Assembly (NCBI GenBank): GCA_022822085.1
Contig: JAJECK010000071.1
Location: 1 to 32,381 of the forward strand
DNA length: 32,381 nt
Reading direction: 5' to 3'
DNA from: Candidatus Poribacteria bacterium
GTDB lineage: Bacteria; Poribacteria; WGA-4E; WGA-3G
The notes under the pieces are model-generated. The model searched no databases and had not been told where the DNA came from. It saw only the letters and a list, made by a program, of their open reading frames with translations. Shown one piece after another: positions 1 through 9,965 of the stretch; the stretch's first letter is position 1; the number at the start of each line of letters is the position of its first letter. Both the position numbers and the translations under genes were made by a program.

Positions 1-3000
1 TAGATACTGATGCTTCAGGATATACCACTGAGAATAGTGATGATGCCTCAGCGGTTTCGCCATTCGCATCTGTCACCATCACGGAAATCAGGTGATCCCC
101 TTCAGACAACTTATCAGAAAGGTCAGCACTGAACTGATTACCTTCTATCGTCGCTTCTACAGCCTCACCATCTAACATCAGACTCACAACAACTTCACCA
201 ACACCACTAAACTCACCAGCAATGTGGCGGAAGGTGTGATCTGTAGTTGAACCCGCTGGAGGTGATTGGATAGATACTGACGCTTCAGGATACACAACTG
301 AGAATGATGATGATGCCTCAGCAGTTTCACCATTCGCATCCGTTACCATCACGGAAACCACGTGATCCCCTTCAGACAACCTATCAGATAGATCAGCACT
401 GAACTGATTACCTTCTATTGTCGCTTCTACAGCCTCACCATCTAACATCAGACTCACAGCAACTTCACCAACACCGGTGAACTCACCTGAGATATGACTG
501 AAAGTGTGATCATAGGTGTCGCCAGCTTCAGGTGATTGGATGGATACTGACGCTTCAGGATATACCACTGAGAACAGTGATGATGCCTCAGCAGTTTCAC
601 CATTCGCATCTGTCACCATCACGGAAACCAGGTGATCCCCTTCTGATAACTTATCAGAAAGGTCAGCACTGAACTGATTACCTTCTATTGTCGCTTCTAC
701 AGCTTCACCATCTAACATCAGACTCACAGCAACTTCACCAACACCGGTGAACTCACCAGCAATGTGACTGAAAGTGTGATCTGTAGTTGAACCCGCTGGA
801 GGTGATTGGATAGATACTGACGCTTCAGGATATACGACTGTGAATGATACTGATGCTTCAGCAGTTTCACCATTCGCATCTGTCACCATCACGGAGACCA
901 TGTGATCCCCTTCAGACAACCTATCAGATAGATCAGCACTGAACTGATTACCTTCTATTGTCGCTTCTACAGCTTCACCATCCAACATCAGACTCACAGC
1001 AACTTCACCAACACCGGTGAACTCACCTGAGATATGACTGAAAGTGTGATCATAAGTGTCGCCTGCTTCGGGTGACTGGATGGATACTGACGCTTCAGGA
1101 TATACGACTGTGAATGATACTGATGCTTCAGCAGTTTCACCATTCGCATCTGTCACCATTACAGAAACCACGTGATCCCCTTCTGATAACTTATCGGAAA
1201 GGTCAGTACTAAATTGATTACCTTCTATCGTCGCTTCTACAGCCTCACCATCTAACATCAGACTCACAGCAACTTCACCAACACCGGTAAACTCACCGGA
1301 GATGTGACTGAAAGTGTGATCATAGATGTCGCCAGCTCCAGGTGATTGGATAGATACTGACGCTTCTGGATAAACCACTGAGAATGTTGTTGATGCTTCA
1401 GCAGTTTCACCATTCGCATCTGTTACCATCACGGATACTGTATGTTCGCCTTCACTCAACTTATCAGCAAGTGTGTGTGTAAATTGGTTACCGTCTACCA
1501 TAGCATCAACAGCTTCACCATCTAACATCAGACTAACGGAGACATCACCAACTCCACTAAACTCACCAGAGATATTGCGATAGGTGTGATCCAGAGTTTC
1601 ACTGGCAAGAGGAGAAGTGATGGACACTGACGCATCAGGATAAACAACTGAGAATGTTGTTGATGTCTGTGCGGTGTTACCATTTGCATCTACTATTGAA
1701 ACTGAAACTGTATGTTCACCTTCACTTAACTTATCAGCGAGAGTATGTGTGAATTGGTTACCATCTATAACCGCCTCAACTGCAGTGTCATCTATCATCA
1801 GAGTTACAGCGATTTCACCAGCACCGGTGAACTCACCAGAGATATGACGATAGGTGTGATCATAAGTGTCGCCTGCAACGGGAGAAGCGATAGAAACAGT
1901 TGGAACAGGTAATCTGATTGTAAATACATGAGTTGCTGTAGCCGTCTTACCGTGAGCATCCATAACAACAGCGACTAATGTGTATTCGCCGTCATCTAAT
2001 GGAGCAGCAGGTGTGAATTCAAATGTATTTTCACCTTCGGTGGCTGAAACAACTTCACCATTTAAAGTTAGACTTAATGATACTGGTTCAGCATCACCTG
2101 AGAATGAACCATCAATTATAGGCATGCTGATATCATACATTTCAACCGCATGAATAACAACCATCGGGCCTGGTGTATCCACAGTAAAGGTCAACGCGGT
2201 TTGTGCTGTTACGCCACTACCGTCTGTAACTTCAACTTCCACTTTATGATCACCTTGAGCCAATGCTTCTGGAGGCATATATGTGAAGTCGTTGCCATCA
2301 ACATTTGCGGCGAGTTCCACACCATTGATAGTAAAGTTAGTTATTGTAACCTCACCACCGCCTGAGAAGAACCCAGTGATTTCTGCTGGACTATTGTCAA
2401 GTGACTGTCCAGAAGCGGGTGCGGTAATAACGACGATCGGGTCTTCACCTTCAACAGCAAAATTAACAGATGCTTCACCAATATTTCCGAGCATATCTGC
2501 AACTTGGACTGTGAACTGATATGCACCACCAGCGAGTTTGTCTATTCGAGTATAGACGACAGAGATTAAATTCTGCTCAACCATACTCTGATCAACATCA
2601 ATCGGCACGGCATCCTGAACAACTTCTTCCGGGCGGAGCCTCGCTAATGAAACGACAGCAGTGTCTTCGGCACTGACACCACTACCATCACTTATACCAC
2701 TGCCCAAATCACCATCACCGAAACCAGCAAGAAGTGTTGGCAAGTCATCGACTGAATGCCCTTCTGCGGGTGTTTCAATAACGATCATTGGACCGGTGTT
2801 GTCTAAGTTTATCGTTGCTAATGGGAAATCTACAAAACGTTCACGTATAGTTACCCGTCCGTGCGGTGTATACCATCCATCTGCTACTTCTGAAAGGTTG
2901 TTTGCCATGAGGGAGAAGGAATTTGCAGCATCACCACTACCTGCAGCGTAATCATCTCCATCTCTGGGCTGTCCTCCAACAACAACACCTGTAAGGTCTT

Positions 3001-6000
3001 CAACTGCTAATGAACCGTTATTAACATTGAAACTCACAGCGATTGATTCTTTGAGAGGGAACCTGCCTTGAAGTTCTCCAACAGTTTCTTGGAGTGGAAG
3101 CCTGTCTGGTGATTCACCATCAACTGCCGTTACAGTAAGATCAGTAATATCACTTACACGGAAGTTAAGGACATGAACGGTGATTACTGGAGAAGGTTTA
3201 TCAAGTTCACCTTGCACTTGCCAATTACCGAACTCGTCAGCGACAAGAGCATAGTACATGTAAGCCCCATTTTCGAGTAATCCTATATCAACGGTGAGTT
3301 GCCCTTCATCAACACTGGCAGATGGAAGTTCAGTAACTGCTCCATCAGGACCTGTTTGAACCAGTCTGATCATGCCACCTTCATAAGTGATAAGTTCGGC
3401 AGTCGGTTCAATAGAGAAAGTCAGTTTTGTTGACTCGACATTATCATCAACGATTCCGCGAGCAGTGTAGCTGCCATCTTCATTTGCTACCAGCGAACCA
3501 ACATGATCAGCAACATCAGTGATGTTTGTCGGACCGAGTGGTGGCACATCATCAACATTGTCTAATGAGAAGGATGCTTCTACACCGCCTCGTTCCAGAT
3601 ATTCATCGCGTTTTGGATATTCAACTTGATTCAGATTATCTGGTGTGAGTGCATACGCACGCACCGTATATTGGTTTGTGTCTGCGGTTACGTCGCGCTC
3701 AGAATCACCATCTCCCCTATTAATTGTATCATCAAGTTTGATGGCCTCATCATCTGCGTTTAACCTCGCCAAATCTCGGCTATCGATGGTAAACGTCCAT
3801 CTCATAAGGCTCGCGGGACTTCCGCCTTCTGCCTCAGAAATGTTAACAAGAGCACTGATAACACCTGAATTCGTAATTCCAGCAGAATTACGAATAATAT
3901 CTGGCAAATCTTTTACGTCTACTTCAGACACATTCACAAGTTCAGATGGCTCAGCAGTTCCAGTGATCCGTTCCCACGTACCATCAATAGGACGTTGCAC
4001 TTCAACACGAATCCCTTTAGTTGGGGCTGAAGTAATTCCATAAGTGTAGACATCAAAAGTGAGTTCACCTTGTGGTGCACCACTATCAGGATTTACCATA
4101 CCATCCGAATTTACAATGCTGATTGCTAACACACCCGGATCGGGTCTGTAGGAGTTCTCAACATGCACTGTGATTTTCTTTTCAACAGTGTCAATTATTG
4201 CGCCACTATCAACATCCCGGTCATGGGTTTGCGGATTCATCGCCTCGTCATAGGCAATAGCGTAAAGCTGGAACGAAAAGCGTTTTCCTTTTGGATTATA
4301 GATATTTTTGTCCGGATTTTCAATATATGCATCTTCCACATAAGTGTCATTGTGGACAAAATCATCATCATCCATAAGTGTGCCAACATCAATGGAGACA
4401 GTAATTGCACCGTTGCCTTCTGCAGTAATGACACCAGTTTCCTCATCAGGAACAAGGAGTGTGCCAGCGGAGTTTCTGATAATAGTGCCTTTAGGGAAAA
4501 TCGGATCAGGCATCAATTTGACTCCGGCAAAAGTTGCACTTGCGGCACCTGGCGTTATAGTAAACGTAACCACAGGAGAATTGACTTCTGGGTCATATTT
4601 ATCAACAAGACCGCCAACTGTGTAACTACCATCTGCGTTTGGCGTGACAGCCCCTGAGTCTCCTACTACACCAGTGATTACTGTCGGACCGAGTGGACCA
4701 ACATCGTTTTCGTTGTCTACTGAGAACATATCGGTATAGTCAGGACCTTCAACGGCATCTGAAATATCGCTTTCATCTTCGCCGACAGCATAAGCGCGCA
4801 CCATATAACGATTGTCATCTAACTCAGCATAGGATTTTCCATCTGGGTCAGAGGCTGCATGTGCAGCGGCAAGATTTTCGCTTGTGATAGTATCATCTAA
4901 TAGCGTTGTATCTACTGTGATCACCCATTTAAGGTAACTACCAGAATCCTGAATATGTAACATGTCATCAACATACACATCTGCTAAGGCTTTATCATTG
5001 AACATGATTGCCGCGGTGTCTGTCCCTGACATACCAGCAGGATCAACGAGTTCAACTGTCCCGATATCTTTCCAAGCATCATCGTTCATCCGCTTTGCTT
5101 TAACACGAATGGTGTCTGTTGCAGGAACAGTTCTGCGAGGTGTATATCCGATAAGTTGGATCGTCCCTTGCGGTGCCCCACTATCAGGATTGGTCATTAC
5201 GATAGATGAATCATCAACATCAACGACTAGGACCTTCGGATCAACTGGATGAACGTCATTGTCAAGCATTATTGTGAAATATTCTGCTTCAGGTGTTGTC
5301 GTTGTGAGGTCGAGCGCGTTTGATGTAATTGTGCGCAGTCTCACGACTTCACCAGCACCAATTAGATCATCAAAATCTGTTACAGTCCAAGGATGCTTGA
5401 ATGTCGTTCCCACCGGATGACCTGCTTCTACTAAATCAATAGGATCACCGATGGTAACCCAATCACCATCTGCATTCTCGTACTGAACCGTGATTGTGCC
5501 GGGGTGTGCTATGTCGTGATTCTCTGCCCCAGATCGTTGGTCAACCGAAATGGTTAGGGTTAGATCTTGTGCATTGGCATAGATTACGTTATTTTCATAG
5601 TCATCATCTTTACCATTATAGTTGATGTCCCCTAAACTTGCCAATGTGATGCTTGACCTATCATATTCAGGTTTAACGATTCTCAGACGGGTCGCCCCAA
5701 CATGAGAACTAATATTTAACAGGTTATCAATCCCCAATGCACGTATACCGTATTCACCTTCAGGGAACACCATTCTCATGACGCGATCTTCATTGTAGGT
5801 AAGTGGAATTGCATCAATGTCATCAACCAGAGCACCGAGTAGATCAACAATAAACTTCGCTCTTGCATCATTTATCGGTCGTATACCGAGTTTAGCAAGT
5901 TCTGGGTTTCCTATTTCTTGTATCAATCCAGGTGTTATTAGACCCAAAACTGCGTTAAATGGTAAACTCCAAAGTGAATCAACCAGTGACCGGTACTGCT

Positions 6001-8419
6001 CAGGAATGTTAGCCAAAAGAGGACTGCCTTGCAATTGCTCTTTGGCGATATCCCAGAGATCTGAAGCTAACATAGATGATTCTACCGTCAAAGGCAGCCA
6101 AGTTGTAATAGAATTTCCATCTTTATCAAGACCTGAGACCTGATAAAGCAGATAACCATCATCCCGGCCCAGAATGCCTTTTGTAAGTACACTACCAATG
6201 TCTAACAGCGCAGCTGGTCCGTCGTTCTTGTCTGTGCTAACAAAGATACTATCCTTATTCAAGTAACCAGAGGTATCAACGTCTGCATTAGCAATAGGTG
6301 TGAACGTTATATCTGCTTCAGGTGCAGAGGAATCACCGATAAAATCAACTACAATATGATCTACGTCATCACCATCCGCGTTACGCACAACAGCTTCAAC
6401 TGTGTAATCCCCATCAGCAATTGCGTCAAAATTAGCAAACCAGAGTGATTCTGTATCATAGTCAATATCTGGCACAGTGAAAACCGACGCCAGTTTCGGA
6501 TCAAAATAACCATCATTATTTTCAAATTCTGTTAGTAAACCGTTTGCGTTTCGTCCTAACAACTGTGTTAGTCTATTAAACTCGCTAAACGGAATTTGGT
6601 TTCCTCCTTGAGAAAGAAGGTATATTCTGGCAATTTCTAATGCGACATCTGGTGTTAAGAGTGCATCAATAATTCCCCGATCTTGGAACTGAAGGTTACG
6701 CGGGTCAGGCATTGACCAACTTGCAATCGTGTATTCCTTCGTTGCTGCTTCGTCATGAGTTCCGTGAGGAGAGGCTATTGCTTCACCGAGTGCTACAGGA
6801 TTGACAATATTAAGCTTTACAGGTTCCATCAATGTAACTTCAAAATAGTAGAAGACATTGCGTCCTGGAATAATACCGACATCTCCCTTCCAAACGACAC
6901 CCTTATCTTCATCATAAGGATCCATGTGAAGTGCAATATATTCTCCATCTAAACCTTCTTGTGAATACCGAAGTACCACTTCTCTGAAAATTTTAGGAAA
7001 ATCAGGAGCATCCGCGGGCCATGCTGGTAGGTTAGTTGCGGCAAGTGTTTCCTCAAGTTTGAAGGTATAAGGAATTGTATCTGCTTTGAATGCTGTTGGT
7101 GAAATACGTTTACCTTGCACTGATGGAGTACCGCTGAGTCTAAATTGGACGCTACCGTTCTCAAGTGCATTTGGAACGCGAACATACACGTTCATGTTAT
7201 TGCTAGCCAGATACTTATTCTCCGGAATCACATTGGTATAAAGTAAGTCTGTTAGCGCGGGTGAAATAGCGTTTCCGAAGTTTTCACTGTCTAACTGCGG
7301 TGGCTCATTCTGAAAAACAGATAAAGGTTGTTGTGCTGTCAAGGCATATCTAATCTGAGACTTAGGCAAAAACCCTTCTGGGATCTGATTCAACACAAAA
7401 TCAACAGCTTCAGCAATGAGAGCATCAGAAGCTCTTGGATCAAATCCAGATTCAGCGAGTAATTTATCAATAAACCCTCGTGCATAAATTTTGTTTAGAG
7501 AGACACCACCAAGCCGGGACTGACCATTCAGGTTTGAAGGGATAAGATTAACCGGTCGGTCTGGCTGATCCGGGGGTGTTGGATCCACTGGTGGAGTTGT
7601 TGGTTTCTCCACTGTAGCAAATGTAACCACAAAGGTTGCAGGGGATGAATCCGCTGTACCATCGTTGGCTACCAACGTTAATGTGACAGTTGCACCAGGA
7701 ATGGTAGGCATTGCCTCGGTGGGAGCAGTCTGCGTAACCTGGACACTGCTGCCGGTGATAGTCCTGCTGTAATAACTCGCTGCCTCAACTGGTTCCACAG
7801 AAAAAGAATCTATTCTCACGGTAACCGTGTCTTCTGCGTTAACATCTGCAGTCCTAAAAGCAATATTAAATGAACCCTGTTGCGCTGTTGGCGGGGGCCG
7901 GGTTGTAATAGATATCGTCGGCGGTGCTGGATCAGGCTTTGTTTCCTCACCAGGATCAATTGCCTCAGACTCATTGATCAACCTCAATAACTCATCAAGT
8001 CCTGCAACAAGGTCGGTCCCAGAAAGGCTTAATAAAGTTTTAGTATTGTCAGCAGCGAGGACCGCTTGAACATCTGCGTCGGCAATAATGGCGATATGAT
8101 CATCTGTTAACGTTAGACCTGCACCTTGTGCAATTGCCTTTAAGCTTGCACCTGTAGGATCCGTTTTTAATGAATTGACTGCGAAATCAATTACACCTGC
8201 TGGTGACAACCCAAGGGGTAATTCACCCTTTAAACCCTCAATAACCTCTGGCAGGTATTGCTTAACGTTTGCACGTCTAAGTACCAGATTGTGTTCATCA
8301 AACACCTGTTGGGCAAGTTCTTCGGGAGTTGCGTCCTGCCCAAACACAGTGTCTGTAATTGAAAAGTGAAAAACACACAATGTAAAAATCAAAAAACAAA
8401 CAAGTGTTCGTTTTTTCAT
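1..8419 (-). CDS. Giant secreted Ig-like repeat protein (3' end outside window)
   Basis: One open frame of 2,806 codons runs from ATG 8419 off the window edge with no stop, so the C-terminus is missing. A strong Shine-Dalgarno (GAGGAGGAAGAG) precedes the ATG. Residues 1-28 form a signal peptide (KKR, hydrophobic core, then VFGQ), so the product is exported. In order: an alpha-rich N-terminal region (~30-160), an Ig/cadherin-like domain (~164-270), a Pro/Asp linker (~274-292), a long region of mixed beta modules, and a ~370-residue module present twice. Each module copy carries NPDSGAPQG (near 1080 and 1445) and DNxxDVxPLGP (near 1230 and 1617). From ~2000 onward Ig-like domains repeat, the last seven at exactly 90 residues. 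The acidic composition (D/E/N/G/T) suits calcium-stabilised surface adhesins. Function is inferred as cell surface or extracellular adhesion. No catalytic motif or sorting signal is visible, although the latter would lie in the missing end. Confidence 0.9.
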   Translation of the reverse strand, partial: MKKRTLVCFLIFTLCVFHFSITDTVFGQDATPEELAQQVFDEHNLVLRRANVKQYLPEVIEGLKGELPLGLSPAGVIDFAVNSLKTDPTGASLKAIAQGAGLTLTDDHIAIIADADVQAVLAADNTKTLLSLSGTDLVAGLDELLRLINESEAIDPGEETKPDPAPPTISITTRPPPTAQQGSFNIAFRTADVNAEDTVTVRIDSFSVEPVEAASYYSRTITGSSVQVTQTAPTEAMPTIPGATVTLTLVANDGTADSSPATFVVTFATVEKPTTPPVDPTPPDQPDRPVNLIPSNLNGQSRLGGVSLNKIYARGFIDKLLAESGFDPRASDALIAEAVDFVLNQIPEGFLPKSQIRYALTAQQPLSVFQNEPPQLDSENFGNAISPALTDLLYTNVIPENKYLASNNMNVYVRVPNALENGSVQFRLSGTPSVQGKRISPTAFKADTIPYTFKLEETLAATNLPAWPADAPDFPKIFREVVLRYSQEGLDGEYIALHMDPYDEDKGVVWKGDVGIIPGRNVFYYFEVTLMEPVKLNIVNPVALGEAIASPHGTHDEAATKEYTIASWSMPDPRNLQFQDRGIIDALLTPDVALEIARIYLLSQGGNQIPFSEFNRLTQLLGRNANGLLTEFENNDGYFDPKLASVFTVPDIDYDTESLWFANFDAIADGDYTVEAVVRNADGDDVDHIVVDFIGDSSAPEADITFTPIANADVDTSGYLNKDSIFVSTDKNDGPAALLDIGSVLTKGILGRDDGYLLYQVSGLDKDGNSITTWLPLTVESSMLASDLWDIAKEQLQGSPLLANIPEQYRSLVDSLWSLPFNAVLGLITPGLIQEIGNPELAKLGIRPINDARAKFIVDLLGALVDDIDAIPLTYNEDRVMRMVFPEGEYGIRALGIDNLLNISSHVGATRLRIVKPEYDRSSITLASLGDINYNGKDDDYENNVIYANAQDLTLTISVDQRSGAENHDIAHPGTITVQYENADGDWVTIGDPIDLVEAGHPVGTTFKHPWTVTDFDDLIGAGEVVRLRTITSNALDLTTTTPEAEYFTIMLDNDVHPVDPKVLVVDVDDSSIVMTNPDSGAPQGTIQLIGYTPRRTVPATDTIRVKAKRMNDDAWKDIGTVELVDPAGMSGTDTAAIMFNDKALADVYVDDMLHIQDSGSYLKWVITVDTTLLDDTITSENLAAAHAASDPDGKSYAELDDNRYMVRAYAVGEDESDISDAVEGPDYTDMFSVDNENDVGPLGPTVITGVVGDSGAVTPNADGSYTVGGLVDKYDPEVNSPVVTFTITPGAASATFAGVKLMPDPIFPKGTIIRNSAGTLLVPDEETGVITAEGNGAITVSIDVGTLMDDDDFVHNDTYVEDAYIENPDKNIYNPKGKRFSFQLYAIAYDEAMNPQTHDRDVDSGAIIDTVEKKITVHVENSYRPDPGVLAISIVNSDGMVNPDSGAPQGELTFDVYTYGITSAPTKGIRVEVQRPIDGTWERITGTAEPSELVNVSEVDVKDLPDIIRNSAGITNSGVISALVNISEAEGGSPASLMRWTFTIDSRDLARLNADDEAIKLDDTINRGDGDSERDVTADTNQYTVRAYALTPDNLNQVEYPKRDEYLERGGVEASFSLDNVDDVPPLGPTNITDVADHVGSLVANEDGSYTARGIVDDNVESTKLTFSIEPTAELITYEGGMIRLVQTGPDGAVTELPSASVDEGQLTVDIGLLENGAYMYYALVADEFGNWQVQGELDKPSPVITVHVLNFRVSDITDLTVTAVDGESPDRLPLQETVGELQGRFPLKESIAVSFNVNNGSLAVEDLTGVVVGGQPRDGDDYAAGSGDAANSFSLMANNLSEVADGWYTPHGRVTIRERFVDFPLATINLDNTGPMIVIETPAEGHSVDDLPTLLAGFGDGDLGSGISDGSGVSAEDTAVVSLARLRPEEVVQDAVPIDVDQSMVEQNLISVVYTRIDKLAGGAYQFTVQVADMLGNIGEASVNFAVEGEDPIVVITAPASGQSLDNSPAEITGFFSGGGEVTITNFTINGVELAANVDGNDFTYMPPEALAQGDHKVEVEVTDGSGVTAQTALTFTVDTPGPMVVIHAVEMYDISMPIIDGSFSGDAEPVSLSLTLNGEVVSATEGENTFEFTPAAPLDDGEYTLVAVVMDAHGKTATATHVFTIRLPVPTVSIASPVAGDTYDHTYRHISGEFTGAGEIAVTLMIDDTAVEAVIDGNQFTHTLADKLSEGEHTVSVSIVDANGNTAQTSTTFSVVYPDASVSITSPLASETLDHTYRNISGEFSGVGDVSVSLMLDGEAVDAMVDGNQFTHTLADKLSEGEHTVSVMVTDANGETAEASTTFSVVYPEASVSIQSPGAGDIYDHTFSHISGEFTGVGEVAVSLMLDGEAVEATIEGNQFSTDLSDKLSEGDHVVSVMVTDANGETAEASVSFTVVYPEASVSIQSPEAGDTYDHTFSHISGEFTGVGEVAVSLMLDGEAVEATIEGNQFSADLSDRLSEGDHMVSVMVTDANGETAEASVSFTVVYPEASVSIQSPPAGSTTDHTFSHIAGEFTGVGEVAVSLMLDGEAVEATIEGNQFSADLSDKLSEGDHLVSVMVTDANGETAEASSLFSVVYPEASVSIQSPEAGDTYDHTFSHISGEFTGVGEVAVSLMLDGEAVEATIEGNQFSADLSDRLSEGDHVVSVMVTDANGETAEASSSFSVVYPEASVSIQSPPAGSTTDHTFRHIAGEFSGVGEVVVSLMLDGEAVEATIEGNQFSADLSDKLSEGDHLISVMVTDANGETAEASSLFSVVYPEASVS
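5..1894 (-). repeat. Seven tandem 270-bp coding repeats (90-residue Ig-like units)
   Basis: Units run 1894-1625, 1624-1355, 1354-1085, 1084-815, 814-545, 544-275 and 274-5, all exactly 270 bp and in frame. Each begins SI.SP and ends FSVVYPEASV or similar. The last five are nearly identical, while the first two are more diverged. Units 4 and 6 share EAGDTYDHTF and units 5 and 7 share PPAGSTTDHTF, so the newest part is a 540-bp two-unit repeat. More diverged copies lie upstream at about 1895-2440. The array continues to the window edge and may extend beyond it. Confidence 0.95.
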
Positions 8420-9060
8420 TAACTCTTCCTCCTCGTTAAGTCTACGCGAACACGAGACTAAATACTGAAGTTTTAGATGGGCAAGCAGAAAACACAATAA
8501 AACGACCGGAGGTAGGTGTCTGCCCATCCAAAATAAACATCCTACTACCAAGCATTTAAATTCTTTCCTTTAGTACGTAATTCAAATAGTTACGTAATTC
8601 AACCCGCGGATAGTGTCAATGTATCCGGACTGTAAGGTCAAAAGCGAGCAAAATTGGGCACCGAAGTTTTGTATTTGACCAACGGGCATCTTTACAGAAG
8701 GTTCACATAACAGATTCAAGTGATTACGTAACATAATGTATTTAACTTAAGATTTGATCATAATATAAGAACGTCTGTAATTTTAACAAAAGTGACTAAA
8801 TTAAGCAAGCATTTTAATCGGCATGTGGCGTTTAATGATAAAAATTCGGTAAATTTCCCCGCCTATCTGTATTTTACGATTAAATTGCAATCGGTATTTA
8901 ATATAATACTATAATTAACAAATTATGTCAAATGAAAATTCTGAATTTTTATCAAAATATTTTCAAACATAGACAAATAAAAATTAATCTAATTGACATA
9001 GTAACAAATTTCATATAAATTGTCAAATAAATTAAATATTCTGGTGAAAATACTTTAATT
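8420..9060. other. AT-rich divergent intergenic region
   Basis: This 641-bp gap separates the giant surface-protein gene (minus) from the dioxygenase gene (plus). No coding frame is convincing. It becomes extremely AT-rich from about 8750 to 9060. Near the surface-protein side a 12-bp direct repeat TACGTAATTCAA occurs at 8574-8585 and 8591-8602, and the palindrome TTACGTAA recurs at 8724-8731. These could be regulator sites, but no regulator is identified. No good sigma-70 promoter is obvious for the minus-strand gene. Confidence 0.6.
8993..9021 (+). promoter_or_regulatory. Candidate promoter of the PhyH-family gene
   Basis: A perfect -35 box TTGACA (8993-8998) is followed after 17 bp by TAAATT (9016-9021); TATAAA at 9014-9019 is an alternative with 15-bp spacing. 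This would leave a leader of about 30-35 nt before ATG 9061. The surroundings are so AT-rich that a chance match is possible. Confidence 0.45.
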
Positions 9061-9801
9061 ATGCTGACAACATCTCAAAAATCACAACTTAATGAGAACG
9101 GTATTCTTCTGCTGACAAATGTAATAAGCTTAGAGACAACATTGCAACTACGAGAGCGCGCCTTAGAACTTGCATCCGCAGATAAAAAAGCAGGAAAAGG
9201 GGACACCTATTTATCAAATGACAACGCACAACGTGTTTGGAATCTCGTAGACAAAGGTGAAGTATTCGAAGAAGCCATCCAAAACCCACATATGCTCGTT
9301 GCGATGGAATATCTGCTCGGGGCGGATTGTACACTGAGTTCGTTCACAGCGAATATCCTCTATCCTGGTGCCGTTGATGCTGGTCTGCATATTGATTTTC
9401 CTTTATCCGGTCTTCCAACACCGCGTCCTAGTTTTCCTATGGTGGCAAACAGTGTCTGGTTTTTAGATGATTTTACGACCGAAAACGGGGCAACCAGTTG
9501 TGTGCCAGGGAGTCATAAAAGACTTAAGTCATTACCCGAAGCAGGTGTGGAATACAATGACAAGCAGCAAATATGTGGTCCGCGGGGTTCGGTCCTCATT
9601 GTTAACGGTGCCGTATGGCACGGATCATCAGAAAACATGAGCGATACACCCAGAGTCGCGTTGCTTGGTTTCTTCTGTCGGTCTATCCTAAAACCGCAAC
9701 AAGACCATTTCAATCTGGTATCGGAGGGAGTCATTGAACGTGCGACACCAACACTAAAGCGACTACTTGGTTACAATTCAATTCCAAATAATAGGACATA
9801 A
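9061..9801 (+). CDS. Phytanoyl-CoA dioxygenase (PhyH) family protein
   Basis: This 246-residue protein is a non-haem Fe(II)/2-oxoglutarate-dependent oxygenase of the PhyH family. The iron-binding triad is visible as H110-x-D112 (GLHIDF) and the distal H187 (AVWHGSSEN). R198 in PRVALLGFF fits the 2-oxoglutarate salt-bridge position. The core around 95-205 forms the double-stranded beta-helix, including the typical FLDDFTTENGATSCVPGSH stretch. Length is normal for short bacterial members. There is no signal peptide, so it is cytoplasmic. The substrate cannot be read from sequence: family members hydroxylate fatty acyl-CoAs, ectoine and varied natural products. The Shine-Dalgarno is weak (GGTGA about 13 nt before the ATG). 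It stands alone on the plus strand, with palindromic repeats directly after its stop. Confidence 0.92.
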   Translation: MLTTSQKSQLNENGILLLTNVISLETTLQLRERALELASADKKAGKGDTYLSNDNAQRVWNLVDKGEVFEEAIQNPHMLVAMEYLLGADCTLSSFTANILYPGAVDAGLHIDFPLSGLPTPRPSFPMVANSVWFLDDFTTENGATSCVPGSHKRLKSLPEAGVEYNDKQQICGPRGSVLIVNGAVWHGSSENMSDTPRVALLGFFCRSILKPQQDHFNLVSEGVIERATPTLKRLLGYNSIPNNRT

Positions 9802-9805
9802 ATGT

Positions 9806-9959
9806 ACGTGAGTTTGATAATTTACATACAATAACCGGTGTCCGTCGGGTTGAGGCACGAAACCCAACATGTAGTGCTTATAATAATGAGAAAAGATGTT
9901 GGGTTTCGCGCCTCAACCTAATCTACGGTGACTTATATGTCGAATTATCAAACTCACGT
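9806..9959. repeat. Compound palindromic element downstream of the PhyH gene
   Basis: The outer arms ACGTGAGTTTGATAATT (9806-9822) and their perfect complement (9943-9959) enclose a second hairpin. The inner arms, 9848-9870 and 9896-9918, match at 22 of 23 positions around a 25-nt loop, and contain GAGGCACGAAACCC (GAGGCGCGAAACCC on the other arm). The whole 154-bp segment is an imperfect palindrome. The inner hairpin is related to the perfect palindrome at 32299-32380, so it is a dispersed family. It could also act as a bidirectional transcription stop between the plus-strand dioxygenase and the minus-strand haem operon. Confidence 0.8.
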
Positions 9960-9965
9960 TTAAAT

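Noticed and set aside
5-1894. CRISPR array
   Set aside because: The repeats are 270 bp, contiguous and in one reading frame with no spacers; they encode protein domains.
2150-8369. Several plus-strand ORFs of 60-164 residues
   Set aside because: All are antisense to the giant surface-protein frame, which is continuous with clear domain motifs; the plus-strand peptides are Ser/Thr-rich shadows.
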